The notes: generated by a model not told the origin, from the sequence alone. A stretch of DNA of 55,504 nucleotides from DATAWZ01 sp036266975 (GCA_036266975.1 DATAWZ010000216.1:1-55504), one strand, 5' to 3'. Counted from the first letter of the stretch, positions 24,724 through 34,149 are shown. Translations and numbers: made by a program.

Positions 24724-25826
24724 CGCTCGGCGGCCTGGAGGGTCAGGTAGCGAGCGAGCGCGTCGGCCCGCGAGCGGGCACGCAGCTTGCGACTGGCCTT
24801 GGCGATGTGCGTCTTGACCGTGTTCTCCGACAAGACGAGCTCCAGCGCGATCGCGCGGTTCGTCCCGCCGCGCGCGATGAGGCCCAGGATCTCCGTCTCA
24901 CGCGCGGTGAGCGTCGCCGCCGCGAGCGTCTCTCCCTCGGTCGCGCGCGGCACGGGCTCGAGCAGCGCGTCGGTGAGCGGCAGATCGCTCAAGGTCAGGT
25001 CCTGTGCCGCGAGCCCAGCGAGCTGGGTCGCCAGCGTCTGCTGCGCGACGAGCACCGCGCTCATCCGCCGATCGACCATGCGCGCGACGCTCGCCCGCTC
25101 GTGCAGCAGCCCGAAATGCTCGGCGTACAGCCGAAGGTCCTCGCGATCCTCGACCGTCACCGGGTGCCGCTGATCGTGGCGGTCGGCGTGCAGGAACCCC
25201 ACCACCTGCTGACCGGAGATGATCGGCGCCCCGACGTAGCTGTTCGAGCCCGAGGTGCGCACGAATGCCCCGTGGCAGCGCGAATCGTTCGACGCGTCGG
25301 GCACGAGGATCGCGATGCGGCGACGGACCATCTCGGCCTCGAGCAGCGTGTGCCTGAGCGCGAGCTCGAGGTCCTCGCCCAAGGCCCGGCGAAACGCGTC
25401 CGCGTCCTCGTCGACGCCGGGCGGTGGGAGCAGCGGGACCCACGTCGATCCGCTGACGCGCGAGACGCTGACGCGCGAGATCATCGCGCGCGTGAAGCCG
25501 CACGCCCGGCACAGCTCGCGCGGCGCGCGGGCGACCAGCGACTCGAGCGAGTCCAGGCGCCGCAGCCGCCCAAGCGCGCGCTGGATCTCGGCCTGCGCGC
25601 GCTCACGCGTGCGCAGGTCGTGGGCGTCGAACGCCCGGCGCTCCTGGACCAGCGCGGCGAGTCGTTGCAGTCGCCCGCGGTCCAGGCGCCGCAACGCCGC
25701 CGATCGAGCGGCGGCGATCGCCGCGTCGAGGTCGCCGCGCATCGCGGCTGAGGTGTAGCCGCGCACCGCGCGCGCCCGCTCACGATGAGCCGCGCCCCGG
25801 GCCAGCAGGTCGTCGACAACGTCCAC
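24720..25826 (-). CDS. GAF-LuxR type transcriptional regulator (first of pair)
   Basis: 368 residues, a paralogue of the next gene with the same plan: an Arg/Ala-rich N-terminal helical part, a GAF-like middle (LVARAPRELCRACGFTRAMI through QQVVGFLHADRH) and a C-terminal LuxR helix-turn-helix (LTARETEILGLIARGGTNRA, then IALELVLSENTVKTHIAKAS). It is divergent from the acyl-CoA ligase operon starting at 25952 and is a natural candidate to control it; that link is inference from position. Confidence 0.85.
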   Translation of the reverse strand: MDVVDDLLARGAAHRERARAVRGYTSAAMRGDLDAAIAAARSAALRRLDRGRLQRLAALVQERRAFDAHDLRTRERAQAEIQRALGRLRRLDSLESLVARAPRELCRACGFTRAMISRVSVSRVSGSTWVPLLPPPGVDEDADAFRRALGEDLELALRHTLLEAEMVRRRIAILVPDASNDSRCHGAFVRTSGSNSYVGAPIISGQQVVGFLHADRHDQRHPVTVEDREDLRLYAEHFGLLHERASVARMVDRRMSAVLVAQQTLATQLAGLAAQDLTLSDLPLTDALLEPVPRATEGETLAAATLTARETEILGLIARGGTNRAIALELVLSENTVKTHIAKASRKLRARSRADALARYLTLQAAER

Positions 25827-25951
25827 GTCGCGACTCTAACGCGCCGACAGGTGCAGATCTCATCCCTTTGGGTGATCCCCGTCACCAGCTCGGGCGGCGC
25901 GCCGGGTCTGGTGGTCGCCGAGACTTGGCCTCGTCACGAAGAGAGCGGGAA

Positions 25952-27739
25952 GTGAGCACGCAGACCCGAGCATTGGCGGTGACGATCCAGGAGGCACTGC
26001 GGGAGCCGACGCCGTGCGCGGCGTTCCTGCGAGTCGCCGAGGCCAACGCGGATCGCGTCTCGTTGCGGGAGCAGGCTTCCGATCGCGCTGACGTTCGGCC
26101 GGTGGCTCGAGCAGGCCACTCGCATCGCGGGCGGGCTCGCCACGCTCGGCGTCGAGCACCGCGACCGCGTCGCGCTGTTGCTCGGGAGCTGCCTGGAGTT
26201 CCACGTCATCGACATGGGGCCCTGCTGCTCGGGGCGGTGCCGTTCTCGGCCTACGCGACCTCGCCGGCCGCGCAGCTCGCGCCCTGCATGGCGAACGCTC
26301 GCCCGCCGGTGCTGATCACCGAATCCTCGCCGCTGGGGACGGCGCATGAGCTCGGCGCGCTGAGCCCATCGATCGAGCATGTCGTCGTCCTCGACGGCGA
26401 CGGCGCCCGCGGCATGAACCTCGACGGCCTGCAGGGCCTGTGCCCGGACGCATTCGACGCCCACGAGAGCGCAAGCCAGGTCGGGCCCGAGGACCTGTGC
26501 AGCCTGGTCTACACCTCCGGGACCACCGGCGCGCCGAAGGGCGTGCCCTACCTGCACCGCTGCCTGATGGCGACGACGGCCCCGATCCACGGCCACACGC
26601 CGGTCTCCCCGGGCGGGCGAGCGATCTCCTACCGGCCGATCGCGCACATCGCCGAGCGCGTGTTCGGCCACTACGCCGCGTTCGCCTTCGGCTGCGAGCT
26701 CACCTCGCTCGGCGACGCCGCCCGGCTGGGACAGGCCCTGCCCACGGTGCGCCCGACGCGCTTCTTCGGCGTGCCGCGCCTCTGGGAGAAGCTCCTGGCC
26801 GGCGTGCACCGAGCGCTGGGCGAGCAGTTCGCCCCCGAGCAGACGGCCGCGCTGCACGCGGCCTGGCAACGCTCGATCGCGCGGGTGGACGCCGCGCAGG
26901 CCGGCGAGTCGCCGGCTTCCGAGCTCGAGACGACCCGCGAGCAGGACGACAGCGCGCTCGCGCCGCTTTCCGCAATGCTCGGCCTCGACGCCGCCGAGTG
27001 GCTCGGCGTCGCCGGCGCCCCGGCGGGTCGGGACACGCTCCTCGCCCTTCACGCCCTCGGGCTCGAGGTCAACGAGCTGTACGGGCTCTCCGAGACGATC
27101 ATCGTCTCGGAGAGCCCACCCGAGCGCGTGAAGATCGGGGCCGTCGGCCTTCCGCTCCCGGGCGTGAAGGTACGGTTGGCCGGCGATGGGGAGATCCTGG
27201 TGGGTGGGGTGACGGTGATGCCCGGGTATCTGGACGAACCCGACCGGACCGCCGAGGTGCTCGTCGACGGCTGGATGCCCAGCGGCGACATCGGCGCCTT
27301 CGACGAGGGCGCCTACCTGCGGATCACCGACCGCAAGGAGGCGCTGATCATCAACAGCGCCGGCAAGGACATGTCGCCGGCCGCGATCGAGCAGGCGATC
27401 CGGGGAGGCCACCCGCTGATCGGCCAGGTCGTGGCGACCGGCGATCGCCGTCCGTACAACGTCGCGCTGATCGTGCTCGACCCCGGTGGCCTGGAGGCGC
27501 TGCGCGCGACGAAGGGGATCGAGCCCGCGCCACGGCCGCGGCTGGCGGCGGACCCCGAGGTGCTCGCGGCGGTGGAGCAGGCCGTCCAGGAGGGCAACGC
27601 CAAGCTCTCCCGGGTCGAGCAGGTCAAGCGCTGTGCCGTACTCGACCGCGTCTGGCAGCCGGCCGGCGCGGAGCCCACGCCGACCGGGAAGCTCAAGCGC
27701 GGGCCGATCACCGACCAGATCGACGAGCTCCACCGATGA
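25952..27739 (+). CDS. Long-chain-type acyl-CoA synthetase with two compensating frameshifts
   Basis: About 595 residues, an AMP-forming ligase of the FAA1/long-chain type. Motifs: YTSGTTGAPKG near residue 187, YRPIAHIAERVFGHYAAF, ELYGLSETI, GWMPSGDIGAFDEGAYLRI, DRKEALIINSAGKDMSP. From about 26088 to 26219 the open frame gives Arg-rich nonsense, while the +1 frame gives the expected helix (LTFGRWLEQATRIAGGLATL, then LLGSCLEFHVIDMG). One extra base near 26085 and one missing G near 26217 cancel out. The gene may be damaged or the assembly wrong. GTG at 25952 is the start. It heads an operon coupled through 31006. Confidence 0.85.
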   Translation: MSTQTRALAVTIQEALREPTPCAAFLRVAEANADRVSLREQASDRADVRPVARAGHSHRGRARHARRRAPRPRRAVARELPGVPRHRHGALLLGAVPFSAYATSPAAQLAPCMANARPPVLITESSPLGTAHELGALSPSIEHVVVLDGDGARGMNLDGLQGLCPDAFDAHESASQVGPEDLCSLVYTSGTTGAPKGVPYLHRCLMATTAPIHGHTPVSPGGRAISYRPIAHIAERVFGHYAAFAFGCELTSLGDAARLGQALPTVRPTRFFGVPRLWEKLLAGVHRALGEQFAPEQTAALHAAWQRSIARVDAAQAGESPASELETTREQDDSALAPLSAMLGLDAAEWLGVAGAPAGRDTLLALHALGLEVNELYGLSETIIVSESPPERVKIGAVGLPLPGVKVRLAGDGEILVGGVTVMPGYLDEPDRTAEVLVDGWMPSGDIGAFDEGAYLRITDRKEALIINSAGKDMSPAAIEQAIRGGHPLIGQVVATGDRRPYNVALIVLDPGGLEALRATKGIEPAPRPRLAADPEVLAAVEQAVQEGNAKLSRVEQVKRCAVLDRVWQPAGAEPTPTGKLKRGPITDQIDELHR

Positions 27740-28731
27740 GCGCGCTGGCGACCGGCGTGATCGGCGCCGCGGACGATCTGCGCCACCCGGGCACGCGCGA
27801 CAGCCTGTTCTGGAGCCTCGTGCTCCCGCAGGAGCGGATCGCCGCGCAGGTGTACCTGTTCATCGACTCCTACGGCGTCGCCGGACGCCAGGTCGCGGTC
27901 TACCGCCCCGAGGCCGACCGAACCGTGCTGCTGCTCGAGCACGGCATCGACCTGGGCGCGGACGCCGACCTGCGCGAGATGCGGTGCGCGGGGTTGCACG
28001 TCCGCCAGCCCGAGCCGCTCGCGGTCGCCGAGCTCGCCTTCGACGCCGAACGCGTCGGGCTGGAGTACCGGTTCGTGGCCGAGCACCGCCCGTTCAGCTA
28101 CCAGGAGAACCCGCGCGGGTGTCCGCACTGGATGGCCGTCAATCGCTACGAGCAGGCCGGCCGCGCGAGCGGCGTGCTGCGGATCGAGGATCGCGAATAC
28201 GCGTTCAGCGACATCTGGTCGCATCGCGACCACTCCTGGGGGCGGCGGGACTGGAACTGGGTTCACCACTGGAAGTGGCTGATCGCCGGTACCCCGTCGG
28301 GAACGAGCCTGAACGCGATGTTCCACATCGCGCGAGGCGAGCTCGGCGTCAACGGCTTCGTTCGGCGCGCGGGCGATCCCGAGCCGGCGGCGATCGTCGA
28401 CGGGCGCTGCGAGGCGCGGTACGACGAGCAGATGGGCCAGCGCTCGCTCGTCGCCGACATCGTCGACGCCAGCGGGGCCACGACGCGGCTCGAGCTCGAG
28501 CGCTACGCGATCTTCTCCCAGCCCTTCGGCCGCGGTTCGCTGATCAGCGAGGCAGCGTGCACCGCGCGGATCGACGGCGAGCCGGGCGCCGCTCAGTTCG
28601 AGACGCTCTGGCCGCAGGAGTACGCCGAACGGCTGGCCGGGTCCGATGCGAAAGGGCGAGGGGCCGGCCTCGGCGAGCCCGGTGGTACCCCGAATCGGGT
28701 GCGGCCGCGGGCGGCCGCCTCGAAACAGTGA
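27736..28731 (+). CDS. DUF7064-like (AttH/CrtC-like fold) protein
   Basis: 331 residues. The distinctive block is SDIWSHRDHSWGRRDWNWVHHW, with earlier PFSYQENPRGCPHWM, resembling the uncharacterised DUF7064/7065 proteins that often sit beside acyl-CoA ligases and steroid/terpenoid genes. These are thought to have a lipocalin-like fold that could bind a hydrophobic substrate; no catalytic role is assigned. The ATG overlaps the ligase stop (ATGA) and the stop overlaps the kinase GTG, so it is part of a tightly coupled set. Confidence 0.6.
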   Translation: MSALATGVIGAADDLRHPGTRDSLFWSLVLPQERIAAQVYLFIDSYGVAGRQVAVYRPEADRTVLLLEHGIDLGADADLREMRCAGLHVRQPEPLAVAELAFDAERVGLEYRFVAEHRPFSYQENPRGCPHWMAVNRYEQAGRASGVLRIEDREYAFSDIWSHRDHSWGRRDWNWVHHWKWLIAGTPSGTSLNAMFHIARGELGVNGFVRRAGDPEPAAIVDGRCEARYDEQMGQRSLVADIVDASGATTRLELERYAIFSQPFGRGSLISEAACTARIDGEPGAAQFETLWPQEYAERLAGSDAKGRGAGLGEPGGTPNRVRPRAAASKQ

Positions 28732-29756
28732 CCACCACCGCCGTGCCCTTCGACGTCACGCCGGTCCAGGGGCTCCTGCGGGAGCGCGGGCTGATCGGCG
28801 GCCCGATCGAACTGCGGCGGATTGGCGAGGGACACTCGAACCTGACCTACATCCTCAGCGACGGCGAGCGCGACCTCGTGCTGCGCCGGCCCCCTGCGCC
28901 GCCGATCCCGCCCGGCGGCCACGACGTCCTGCGCGAGGTCCGCGTGCAGGGCGCGCTGCACGGCTCCGGCGTGCCCGTTGCGGAGATCCTCGCCGTCGAG
29001 GACTCCGGCGAGGTGATGGGCGTCCCGTTCTACGTGATGGAGCACATCCCGGGAACGGTCGCGACCGTCCGGCTGCCGGACGCGCTCGAGTCGCCGGCCG
29101 AGCGCCGTCGTCTCGGCGAGCTGCTCATCGACACGCTCGCCGCGCTGCACCACGTGGACCCGCTGCGGGCCGGCCTGGGTGACCTCGTCCGGCCCGTCGG
29201 CGATGTCGAGCGCCACCTGCGCCGCTTCGCGGCGATCGTGCCGGGCGAGCTGACCGGCGACCTCGCCGGGCTGCTCGAGTCGCTGGTCGCGCAGGCCCCC
29301 CCGCCGGCGCCCCGGCCGACGATCGTGCACGGTGACTTCCGGCTGGGCAACGTCATGCTCGCGCCGACCGCGCCGGCGCAGATCCTCGCCGTTCTGGACT
29401 GGGAGCTGTGGACCATCGGTGATCCGCTGCGCGACGTGGGCTACTTCCTGGCCACCTACGCGATCGCCGAGGAGCCGGCGCACGCGCTGACCGAGCTGAG
29501 CGCCGCGACGCTCGCCGAGGGCTGGCCGTCGCGAGGCGAGCTCGCGGCACGCTACGCCGGCCACACCGGCGCCGACCTGCAGGACCTGAGCTGGTACATG
29601 GCCATGGCCCTGTGGAAGCTCGCGATCCTCTTCCGGTACCACGTCGTCCGCCTGAAGGACGGCATCGGCGACCCCTACTACGCGACACCGGGACTGGTGG
29701 ACGGGTTCGTGCGGGCCGCGCGTCAAATCACGACACCGAGTGAGGTGAGCCAATGA
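28728..29756 (+). CDS. APH-family kinase (ACAD11 N-domain/LvaA-like)
   Basis: 342 residues of the aminoglycoside-phosphotransferase fold. It has a Gly-rich start (RIGEGHSNLTYIL), the Lys-equivalent region LVLRRPPAPPIPPGGHD, the catalytic loop IVHGDFRLGNVML and the metal-binding LAVLDWELWTIGDPLRDVGY. This subgroup is fused to or paired with acyl-CoA dehydrogenases (mammalian ACAD10/11, bacterial LvaA) and phosphorylates hydroxyacyl-CoA, not antibiotics. With a P450 and hydratase alongside, a hydroxyacyl-CoA substrate is likely. The GTG overlaps the previous stop and the stop overlaps the P450 ATG. Confidence 0.85.
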   Translation: MTTTAVPFDVTPVQGLLRERGLIGGPIELRRIGEGHSNLTYILSDGERDLVLRRPPAPPIPPGGHDVLREVRVQGALHGSGVPVAEILAVEDSGEVMGVPFYVMEHIPGTVATVRLPDALESPAERRRLGELLIDTLAALHHVDPLRAGLGDLVRPVGDVERHLRRFAAIVPGELTGDLAGLLESLVAQAPPPAPRPTIVHGDFRLGNVMLAPTAPAQILAVLDWELWTIGDPLRDVGYFLATYAIAEEPAHALTELSAATLAEGWPSRGELAARYAGHTGADLQDLSWYMAMALWKLAILFRYHVVRLKDGIGDPYYATPGLVDGFVRAARQITTPSEVSQ

Positions 29757-31006
29757 GCACGACCCCCGTGGCAACGGACATCGAGACCTTCGACTTCTGG
29801 CGGCGCCCCGCCGGAGAGCGTGAAGCGGGATTCCGCTGGCTGCGCGAGAACGACCCGGTTTCCTGGCACCCGCCGGTGGAGTCGCTGCTGATTGCGCCCG
29901 AGCTGAACACCGAGGGGTTCTGGGCGGTCACCAAGGCGGCGCACATCCAGGAGATCTCGCGCAACACCGAGGTGTTCAGCTCGGCGCCGGGAATCTTCAT
30001 GGAGGACATGCCCGAGGTCATCGTGGCCGCGGCGCTGTCCTTCCTGGCCATGGACGCGCCCGAGCACCCGCAGCTGCGCGGGATCGTCCACAAGGCGTTC
30101 AGCCCTGGCCGTATCCGCAAGATGGAGGGCTGGATCCGCGAGCACGCCCACAAGCTTGTGGCCGAGATCAAGCCACTCGGAGGTGGGGACATGTGCCCGC
30201 TGCTGACCAAGGAGCTGCCGGGCCGTATCTACGCACAGTACATCGGCGCCGACTGCGAGCAGATGCGCAGAGACGTGATCCGCCTCGCGGACCGCCTGGT
30301 CTCCTGGAACGACCCGGAGTACACCAGGGAGATGGAGCCGCTCGAGGTGTTGGCCGACGCCGCCGACGGCCTGTCGGACATCGCGCTCGCGCTCGCCGAC
30401 GAGCGGCGCACGAAGCCCGGCGAGGACATGCTCACGTGGCTGGTCCAGGCCGAGTTCGACGGCCGGGCGATGGAGGACTGGGAGATCGCCTCGTTCTTCG
30501 TGATGCTCTCCGGCGGGGCCAACGACACCACCGCCCACCTCACCGGCTCCTCGCTGGTGTCGCTCGACCGCCACCCGGACCAGAAGGCCTGGCTGCTGGA
30601 GGACTTCGAGGGCCGGATCGACGCCGCGATCGACGAGCTGCTGCGTTTCAACCCCCCACTCACGCACTTCCGCCGCACCGCGACGCAGGACTACGAGCTC
30701 GCCGGGGAGACGATCAAGGCCGGCGAGCAGGTCGTGCTCTGGTACATCTCGGGCTCCAAGGACGAGGAGCTCTTCGAAGACCCCGATCGCCTCGTGCTCG
30801 CGCGCCGGAACGCCCGCCAGCACGTGACCTTCGGCGGCGGCGGCCCGCACTACTGCCTCGGCTCGGCGCTCGGACGCCAGCTGCTGAAGTGCGCGCTGCG
30901 CGAGGTCTACTCACAGCTTCCCGACTTCGCCATCGGGGAGGTCGAGCCGGTGTTCTCCAACTTCATCAACGGCGTGCGTCGCGTCAACGCCACCTGGAGC
31001 GCGTGA
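29753..31006 (+). CDS. Cytochrome P450
   Basis: A 417-residue soluble bacterial P450. The I-helix oxygen-binding motif is SGGANDTTAH (~254-262), ExxR is ELLR (295-298), and the heme loop is FGGGGPHYCLG with Cys368 as thiolate ligand. The N-terminal MDAPEHPQLRGIVHKAFSP resembles the CYP125/CYP142-like steroid and fatty-acid hydroxylase group; no exact family is claimed. The I-helix has Asn in place of the usual Gly/Glu before DTT. No ferredoxin or reductase gene is close by. ATGA overlap with the kinase. Confidence 0.93.
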   Translation: MSTTPVATDIETFDFWRRPAGEREAGFRWLRENDPVSWHPPVESLLIAPELNTEGFWAVTKAAHIQEISRNTEVFSSAPGIFMEDMPEVIVAAALSFLAMDAPEHPQLRGIVHKAFSPGRIRKMEGWIREHAHKLVAEIKPLGGGDMCPLLTKELPGRIYAQYIGADCEQMRRDVIRLADRLVSWNDPEYTREMEPLEVLADAADGLSDIALALADERRTKPGEDMLTWLVQAEFDGRAMEDWEIASFFVMLSGGANDTTAHLTGSSLVSLDRHPDQKAWLLEDFEGRIDAAIDELLRFNPPLTHFRRTATQDYELAGETIKAGEQVVLWYISGSKDEELFEDPDRLVLARRNARQHVTFGGGGPHYCLGSALGRQLLKCALREVYSQLPDFAIGEVEPVFSNFINGVRRVNATWSA

Positions 31007-31800
31007 TGAGCGACGCGTCGAGCAAGGTCCTGTACGAGAAGCGCGGACCGATCGCCTACGTCACGCTCAACCGCCCGGAGAAGCACAACGCGATCGACCC
31101 CGACGTCAACGAGCGCCTGCGCGAGATCTGGACCGACTTCCGCGACGACTCCGAGCTGCGCCTGGCGATCCTCACGGGCGCGGGCGAGGAGGCCTTCTGC
31201 GCCGGCGCCGACCTCTCCACGATGGTCGGCCACTGGACCACCGGGGGCCCGAGCCTGGGCCGCGACGCGCTGCCGCGTGGGTTCGCCGGGGGCATCACGC
31301 GCGGGCTTCACCGCACCAAGAAACCGGTCATCGCGGCGCTCAACGGCTATGTGCTCGGCGGAGGCCTGGAGCTCGCGCTCGCCTGCGACATCCGCGTGGC
31401 CGCCGAGCACGCGATCTTCGGCAGCTTTGAGCTGCGGCGCGGGATGCACCCCGCCGACGGGGGGATCGTCCGCCTGGTCAACATCTGTGGCGCGGGCATC
31501 GCGCTCGAGCTCGAGCTCACCGGTGAGCCGATCGATGCGCACCGCGCGCTGCAGTGCAACCTCGTCTCCCGCGTCGTCCCCGCCGACCAGCTGATGGCCT
31601 GCGCCGAGGACCTCGCTGCGAAGATCCTGCGCAACCCCCAGCGCGGGGTCGAGTCGGCCAAGGACACGATCCTCGAGGTCATCGGCCGTCCGCTGGAGGA
31701 TCAGCTGCGCATCGAGGCGCTCTACGGCTACTCGATCATGGACAACCCCGAGATCGACCAGGAGCGAGCGCGGTTTCTCGCCGAGGGCGATCCCGCCTAA
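31006..31800 (+). CDS. Enoyl-CoA hydratase/isomerase family protein
   Basis: A 264-residue crotonase-fold enzyme. The oxyanion-hole segments are AFCAGADLS and ALNGYVLGGGLELALACD; the catalytic region reads GSFELRRGMHPADGG, keeping one of the usual Glu residues. It should hydrate or isomerise an enoyl-CoA made by the pathway. The start ATG overlaps the P450 stop (TGATG). A decayed relative of its last ~60 codons lies at 34200-34393. Confidence 0.9.
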   Translation: MSDASSKVLYEKRGPIAYVTLNRPEKHNAIDPDVNERLREIWTDFRDDSELRLAILTGAGEEAFCAGADLSTMVGHWTTGGPSLGRDALPRGFAGGITRGLHRTKKPVIAALNGYVLGGGLELALACDIRVAAEHAIFGSFELRRGMHPADGGIVRLVNICGAGIALELELTGEPIDAHRALQCNLVSRVVPADQLMACAEDLAAKILRNPQRGVESAKDTILEVIGRPLEDQLRIEALYGYSIMDNPEIDQERARFLAEGDPA

Positions 31801-31820
31801 CGCTTCGGTAGGAACACCCA

Positions 31821-32618
31821 ATGGGGCAAAGCCCAGACTTCGTAGTCAAGGACCTCGACGAGCTCGGGGTCGCGATCACCGGCGGCAGCTCGGGCATCGG
31901 CCTGGCCGCCGCCGAGCGCCTGGCCACCGCCGGCGTTCCGCGCATCCTGCTCATCGGCCGAAACCCCGGGCGCGGCGCGGCCGCCGTCGCCCGCGTCAAG
32001 GCCAGGGAGCCGAGCGTCGCGATCGAGTTCCTCTCGGCGGACTGCAACGACCCCGACACGGCGGCCGAGGCGATCGAGCACGCCGAGGAGGTGCTGCAGG
32101 GCGTCGACCTGCTCATCAACGCGACGGCGGCGACGTTCGTCCCGGACCTGATCTACGACATCTCCCCGAGCGACATCCCGCTCATCCTCGCCGAGCAGGC
32201 GCTCGCGCCGCTGCTCACCACCCGGCTCGTGCTGCCGCACATGCGCGCGCGCCGCGGCGGGGCGATCATCAACATCGCCTCGGACGCGGCCAAGGTGCCG
32301 ACGCCCGGCGAGTCGATGATCGGCGCGGCGATGGCGGCGATCGTCACCTTCAGCCGCACGATCGCGATGGAGGCCAAGCGCGACGGGATCCGCGTGAACA
32401 TCCTCACGCCCTCGCTCGTGACGGGAACGGCGACCGCCGAGCGGATCTTCCAGGAGGGCTTCAGCCAGAAGCTCTTCCAGAAGGCGGGCAGCCAGGCGCA
32501 CCTCGGCATCAGCGTCCCCGAGGACCAGGCCGAGCTCATCCTCTACCTCGCCAGCCCCCAGGCCGCCCGCCTCACCGGGCAGGCCATCAGCCTCAACGGC
32601 GGAATCTCCGCGGCGTAG
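31821..32618 (+). CDS. SDR-family protein lacking the catalytic Tyr and Lys
   Basis: 265 residues with a Rossmann start (VAITGGSSGIGLAAAERL) and an intact SDR body (DLLINATAATF, GGAIINIASDAAK). Where active SDRs read YxxxK, this protein reads PGESMIGAAMAAI: Tyr is Ile and Lys is Met. The C-terminus (TGQAISLNGGISAA) matches the second SDR at 34575. It may bind cofactor or acyl-CoA without classical dehydrogenase chemistry, or use another mechanism. It starts 20 bases after the hydratase stop. Confidence 0.88.
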   Translation: MGQSPDFVVKDLDELGVAITGGSSGIGLAAAERLATAGVPRILLIGRNPGRGAAAVARVKAREPSVAIEFLSADCNDPDTAAEAIEHAEEVLQGVDLLINATAATFVPDLIYDISPSDIPLILAEQALAPLLTTRLVLPHMRARRGGAIINIASDAAKVPTPGESMIGAAMAAIVTFSRTIAMEAKRDGIRVNILTPSLVTGTATAERIFQEGFSQKLFQKAGSQAHLGISVPEDQAELILYLASPQAARLTGQAISLNGGISAA

Positions 32619-32625
32619 CCCGGCC

Positions 32626-32940
32626 ATGGAGCTCCGCCAGATCCGGTACTTCGTCGCGGTCACGCGCGCCGAGGGATTCCGCAAGGCCTCACGGGAGCTC
32701 TACGTCGCCCAGCCGACGCTCTCCGTTGCCGTCCATCAGCTCGAGTCCGAGCTCGGCGTGAAGCTGCTGCGGCGCACCGCCCGCGGCGTGCAGCTCACCG
32801 CCGAGGGCCAGCGCTTCCTCGCCCACGCCGAGGTGATCCTCGGTCGCGCCGATCGGGCCAAGGCCGAGATGCGCGCGCGGGCGCACCGCGCCACCCCCGC
32901 TAGCGCGGGTTCGGTCGCGGCGCGGCCCGCATCTCCTTGA
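32626..32940 (+). pseudogene. Truncated LysR regulator (DNA-binding domain only)
   Basis: 104 residues. The first ~85 are a complete LysR helix-turn-helix (MELRQIRYFVAVTRAEGF, SRELYVAQPTLSVAVHQLES) with its linker helix. The sequence then turns into unrelated residues and stops, so the effector domain is missing. In the same phase, just before 33241, DDALAPLVRFAERW could be the old LysR end, which would mean the middle was replaced. A functional short regulator is not excluded. Confidence 0.7.
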
Positions 32941-33190
32941 CCGCGGCGATGAGCGTGTCGAGCGGTCGCAGCAGCAGCAGCAGCGTCATCGACGTGGTCG
33001 GCCCGTCCGCCGGACCGCTGAGCAGCAGCACCCCGTCGGCGTCGCGCCCGGCGACCCGAGCGGCTCGCCGACGACACGGTGCAGCGCACGCAGGATCTCC
33101 ACGATCTGGCCGCGGTCGCGGTAGTCGGCGACCGGGCCGCACCTCGGCGGCGAGCAGTCGCTCGAGCGCGTCCACGTCGCCGGGACGACG
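32900..33190 (-). pseudogene. Degenerate NTF2/SnoaL-like fragment
   Basis: On the minus strand VDALERLLAAEV, then in another frame DYRDRGQIVEILRALHRVV, then in the first frame RVAGRDADGVLLLSG continuing to a stop at 32900. Together they resemble a small NTF2-like domain broken by frameshifts. It lies inside the broken LysR gene. The family call is tentative. Confidence 0.35.
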
Positions 33191-33246
33191 CGCTCGCGCC
33201 GCTGGTCAGGTTCGCCGAGCGCTGGGGCGGGCAGCCGCGCTGAGTC

Positions 33247-34149
33247 TCAGCGCCACTGCCCGTCGAGCCAGCCGGCGATCCGGTCGAGGCCCTCGAGCGC
33301 CTCGGGAAGGATCGGCGCGAAGGCGTGCCAGACGTGGATCATGTCCGGCCAGACCTCGAGGGTGACCTCGACGCCCGCGGCGTGGGCCGCGTCGGCGAGG
33401 GCCTGCGCGTCGTCGAGCAGGCCCTCGGCGCCGCCGACGTGGATGAGCATCGGCGGCAGGCCGGCAAGGTCGGCGAAGCGGGGCGAGGCCAGCGGCGCGC
33501 GCGGGTCGGCGCCGGCGAGGTACTGGCCGGCCATCTCCTCCAGCACCCAGCGGCTGACCTGGGGGTCGCGATCGGCGCTCGAGTCGATCGACCCGGCGGG
33601 CAGCGTGAGGTCGGTCCACGGGGAGATCGGGACCGCCGCCGCGGGGAGCGGAAGGCCCCGCTCGCGCAGGGCGACGAGCGTGGCCACGGTGAGCCCGCCG
33701 CCCGCCGAGTCGCCGGAGATCGCGATCCCCCCGGGGGCCAGGCCCTCGCCGAGCAGCCATTGGTAGGCGGCGACGGCGTCCTCCACGGCGGCCGGGTGCG
33801 GATGCTCGGGGGCGAGCCGGTAGTTCAGCGTGAGCACCCGCGCGCGGGCGGCGCGCGCGAGCCACGTCCCCAGGCCCCGATGAGTGTGACAGGAGCCCAG
33901 GACGTACCCGCCGCCGTGGAGGTGCAGGATCGTGCGGCCCTCACTCGCCTGCTCGGGGGTCAGCCACTCGCCGGGACGGCCGGCGACGTCGACCACGGTG
34001 ACCGTCACGTCCTCGGGCAGCCGCGCCCGGTCGGCCACGGACTCGAACTCCGCGCGGCGACGCTCGAGCGAGTCGCCCGGACGGAACGAGCGCTCCCTGA
34101 GCAGTTCGACGAGACGTGTCAGCTGGGGACTGGGCATGGGCGGGGACAT
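33247..34149 (-). CDS. Alpha/beta hydrolase, hormone-sensitive-lipase type esterase
   Basis: 300 residues of hydrolase fold family 3. The oxyanion motif HLHGGGYVLGS, the nucleophile elbow ISGDSAGGG (Ser), LASPRFADLAGLPPMLIHVG, the acid in this region and the His in WPDMIHVWHAFAP complete the triad. It acts on short or medium acyl esters in relatives; the substrate here is unknown. It is on the opposite strand to the catabolic genes, between two patches of gene debris. Confidence 0.92.
   Translation of the reverse strand: MSPPMPSPQLTRLVELLRERSFRPGDSLERRRAEFESVADRARLPEDVTVTVVDVAGRPGEWLTPEQASEGRTILHLHGGGYVLGSCHTHRGLGTWLARAARARVLTLNYRLAPEHPHPAAVEDAVAAYQWLLGEGLAPGGIAISGDSAGGGLTVATLVALRERGLPLPAAAVPISPWTDLTLPAGSIDSSADRDPQVSRWVLEEMAGQYLAGADPRAPLASPRFADLAGLPPMLIHVGGAEGLLDDAQALADAAHAAGVEVTLEVWPDMIHVWHAFAPILPEALEGLDRIAGWLDGQWR

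Noticed and set aside
28728..29756. Aminoglycoside resistance gene
   Set aside because: The APH fold here belongs to the acyl-CoA-dehydrogenase-associated subgroup and sits in a catabolic operon; antibiotic resistance is not supported.
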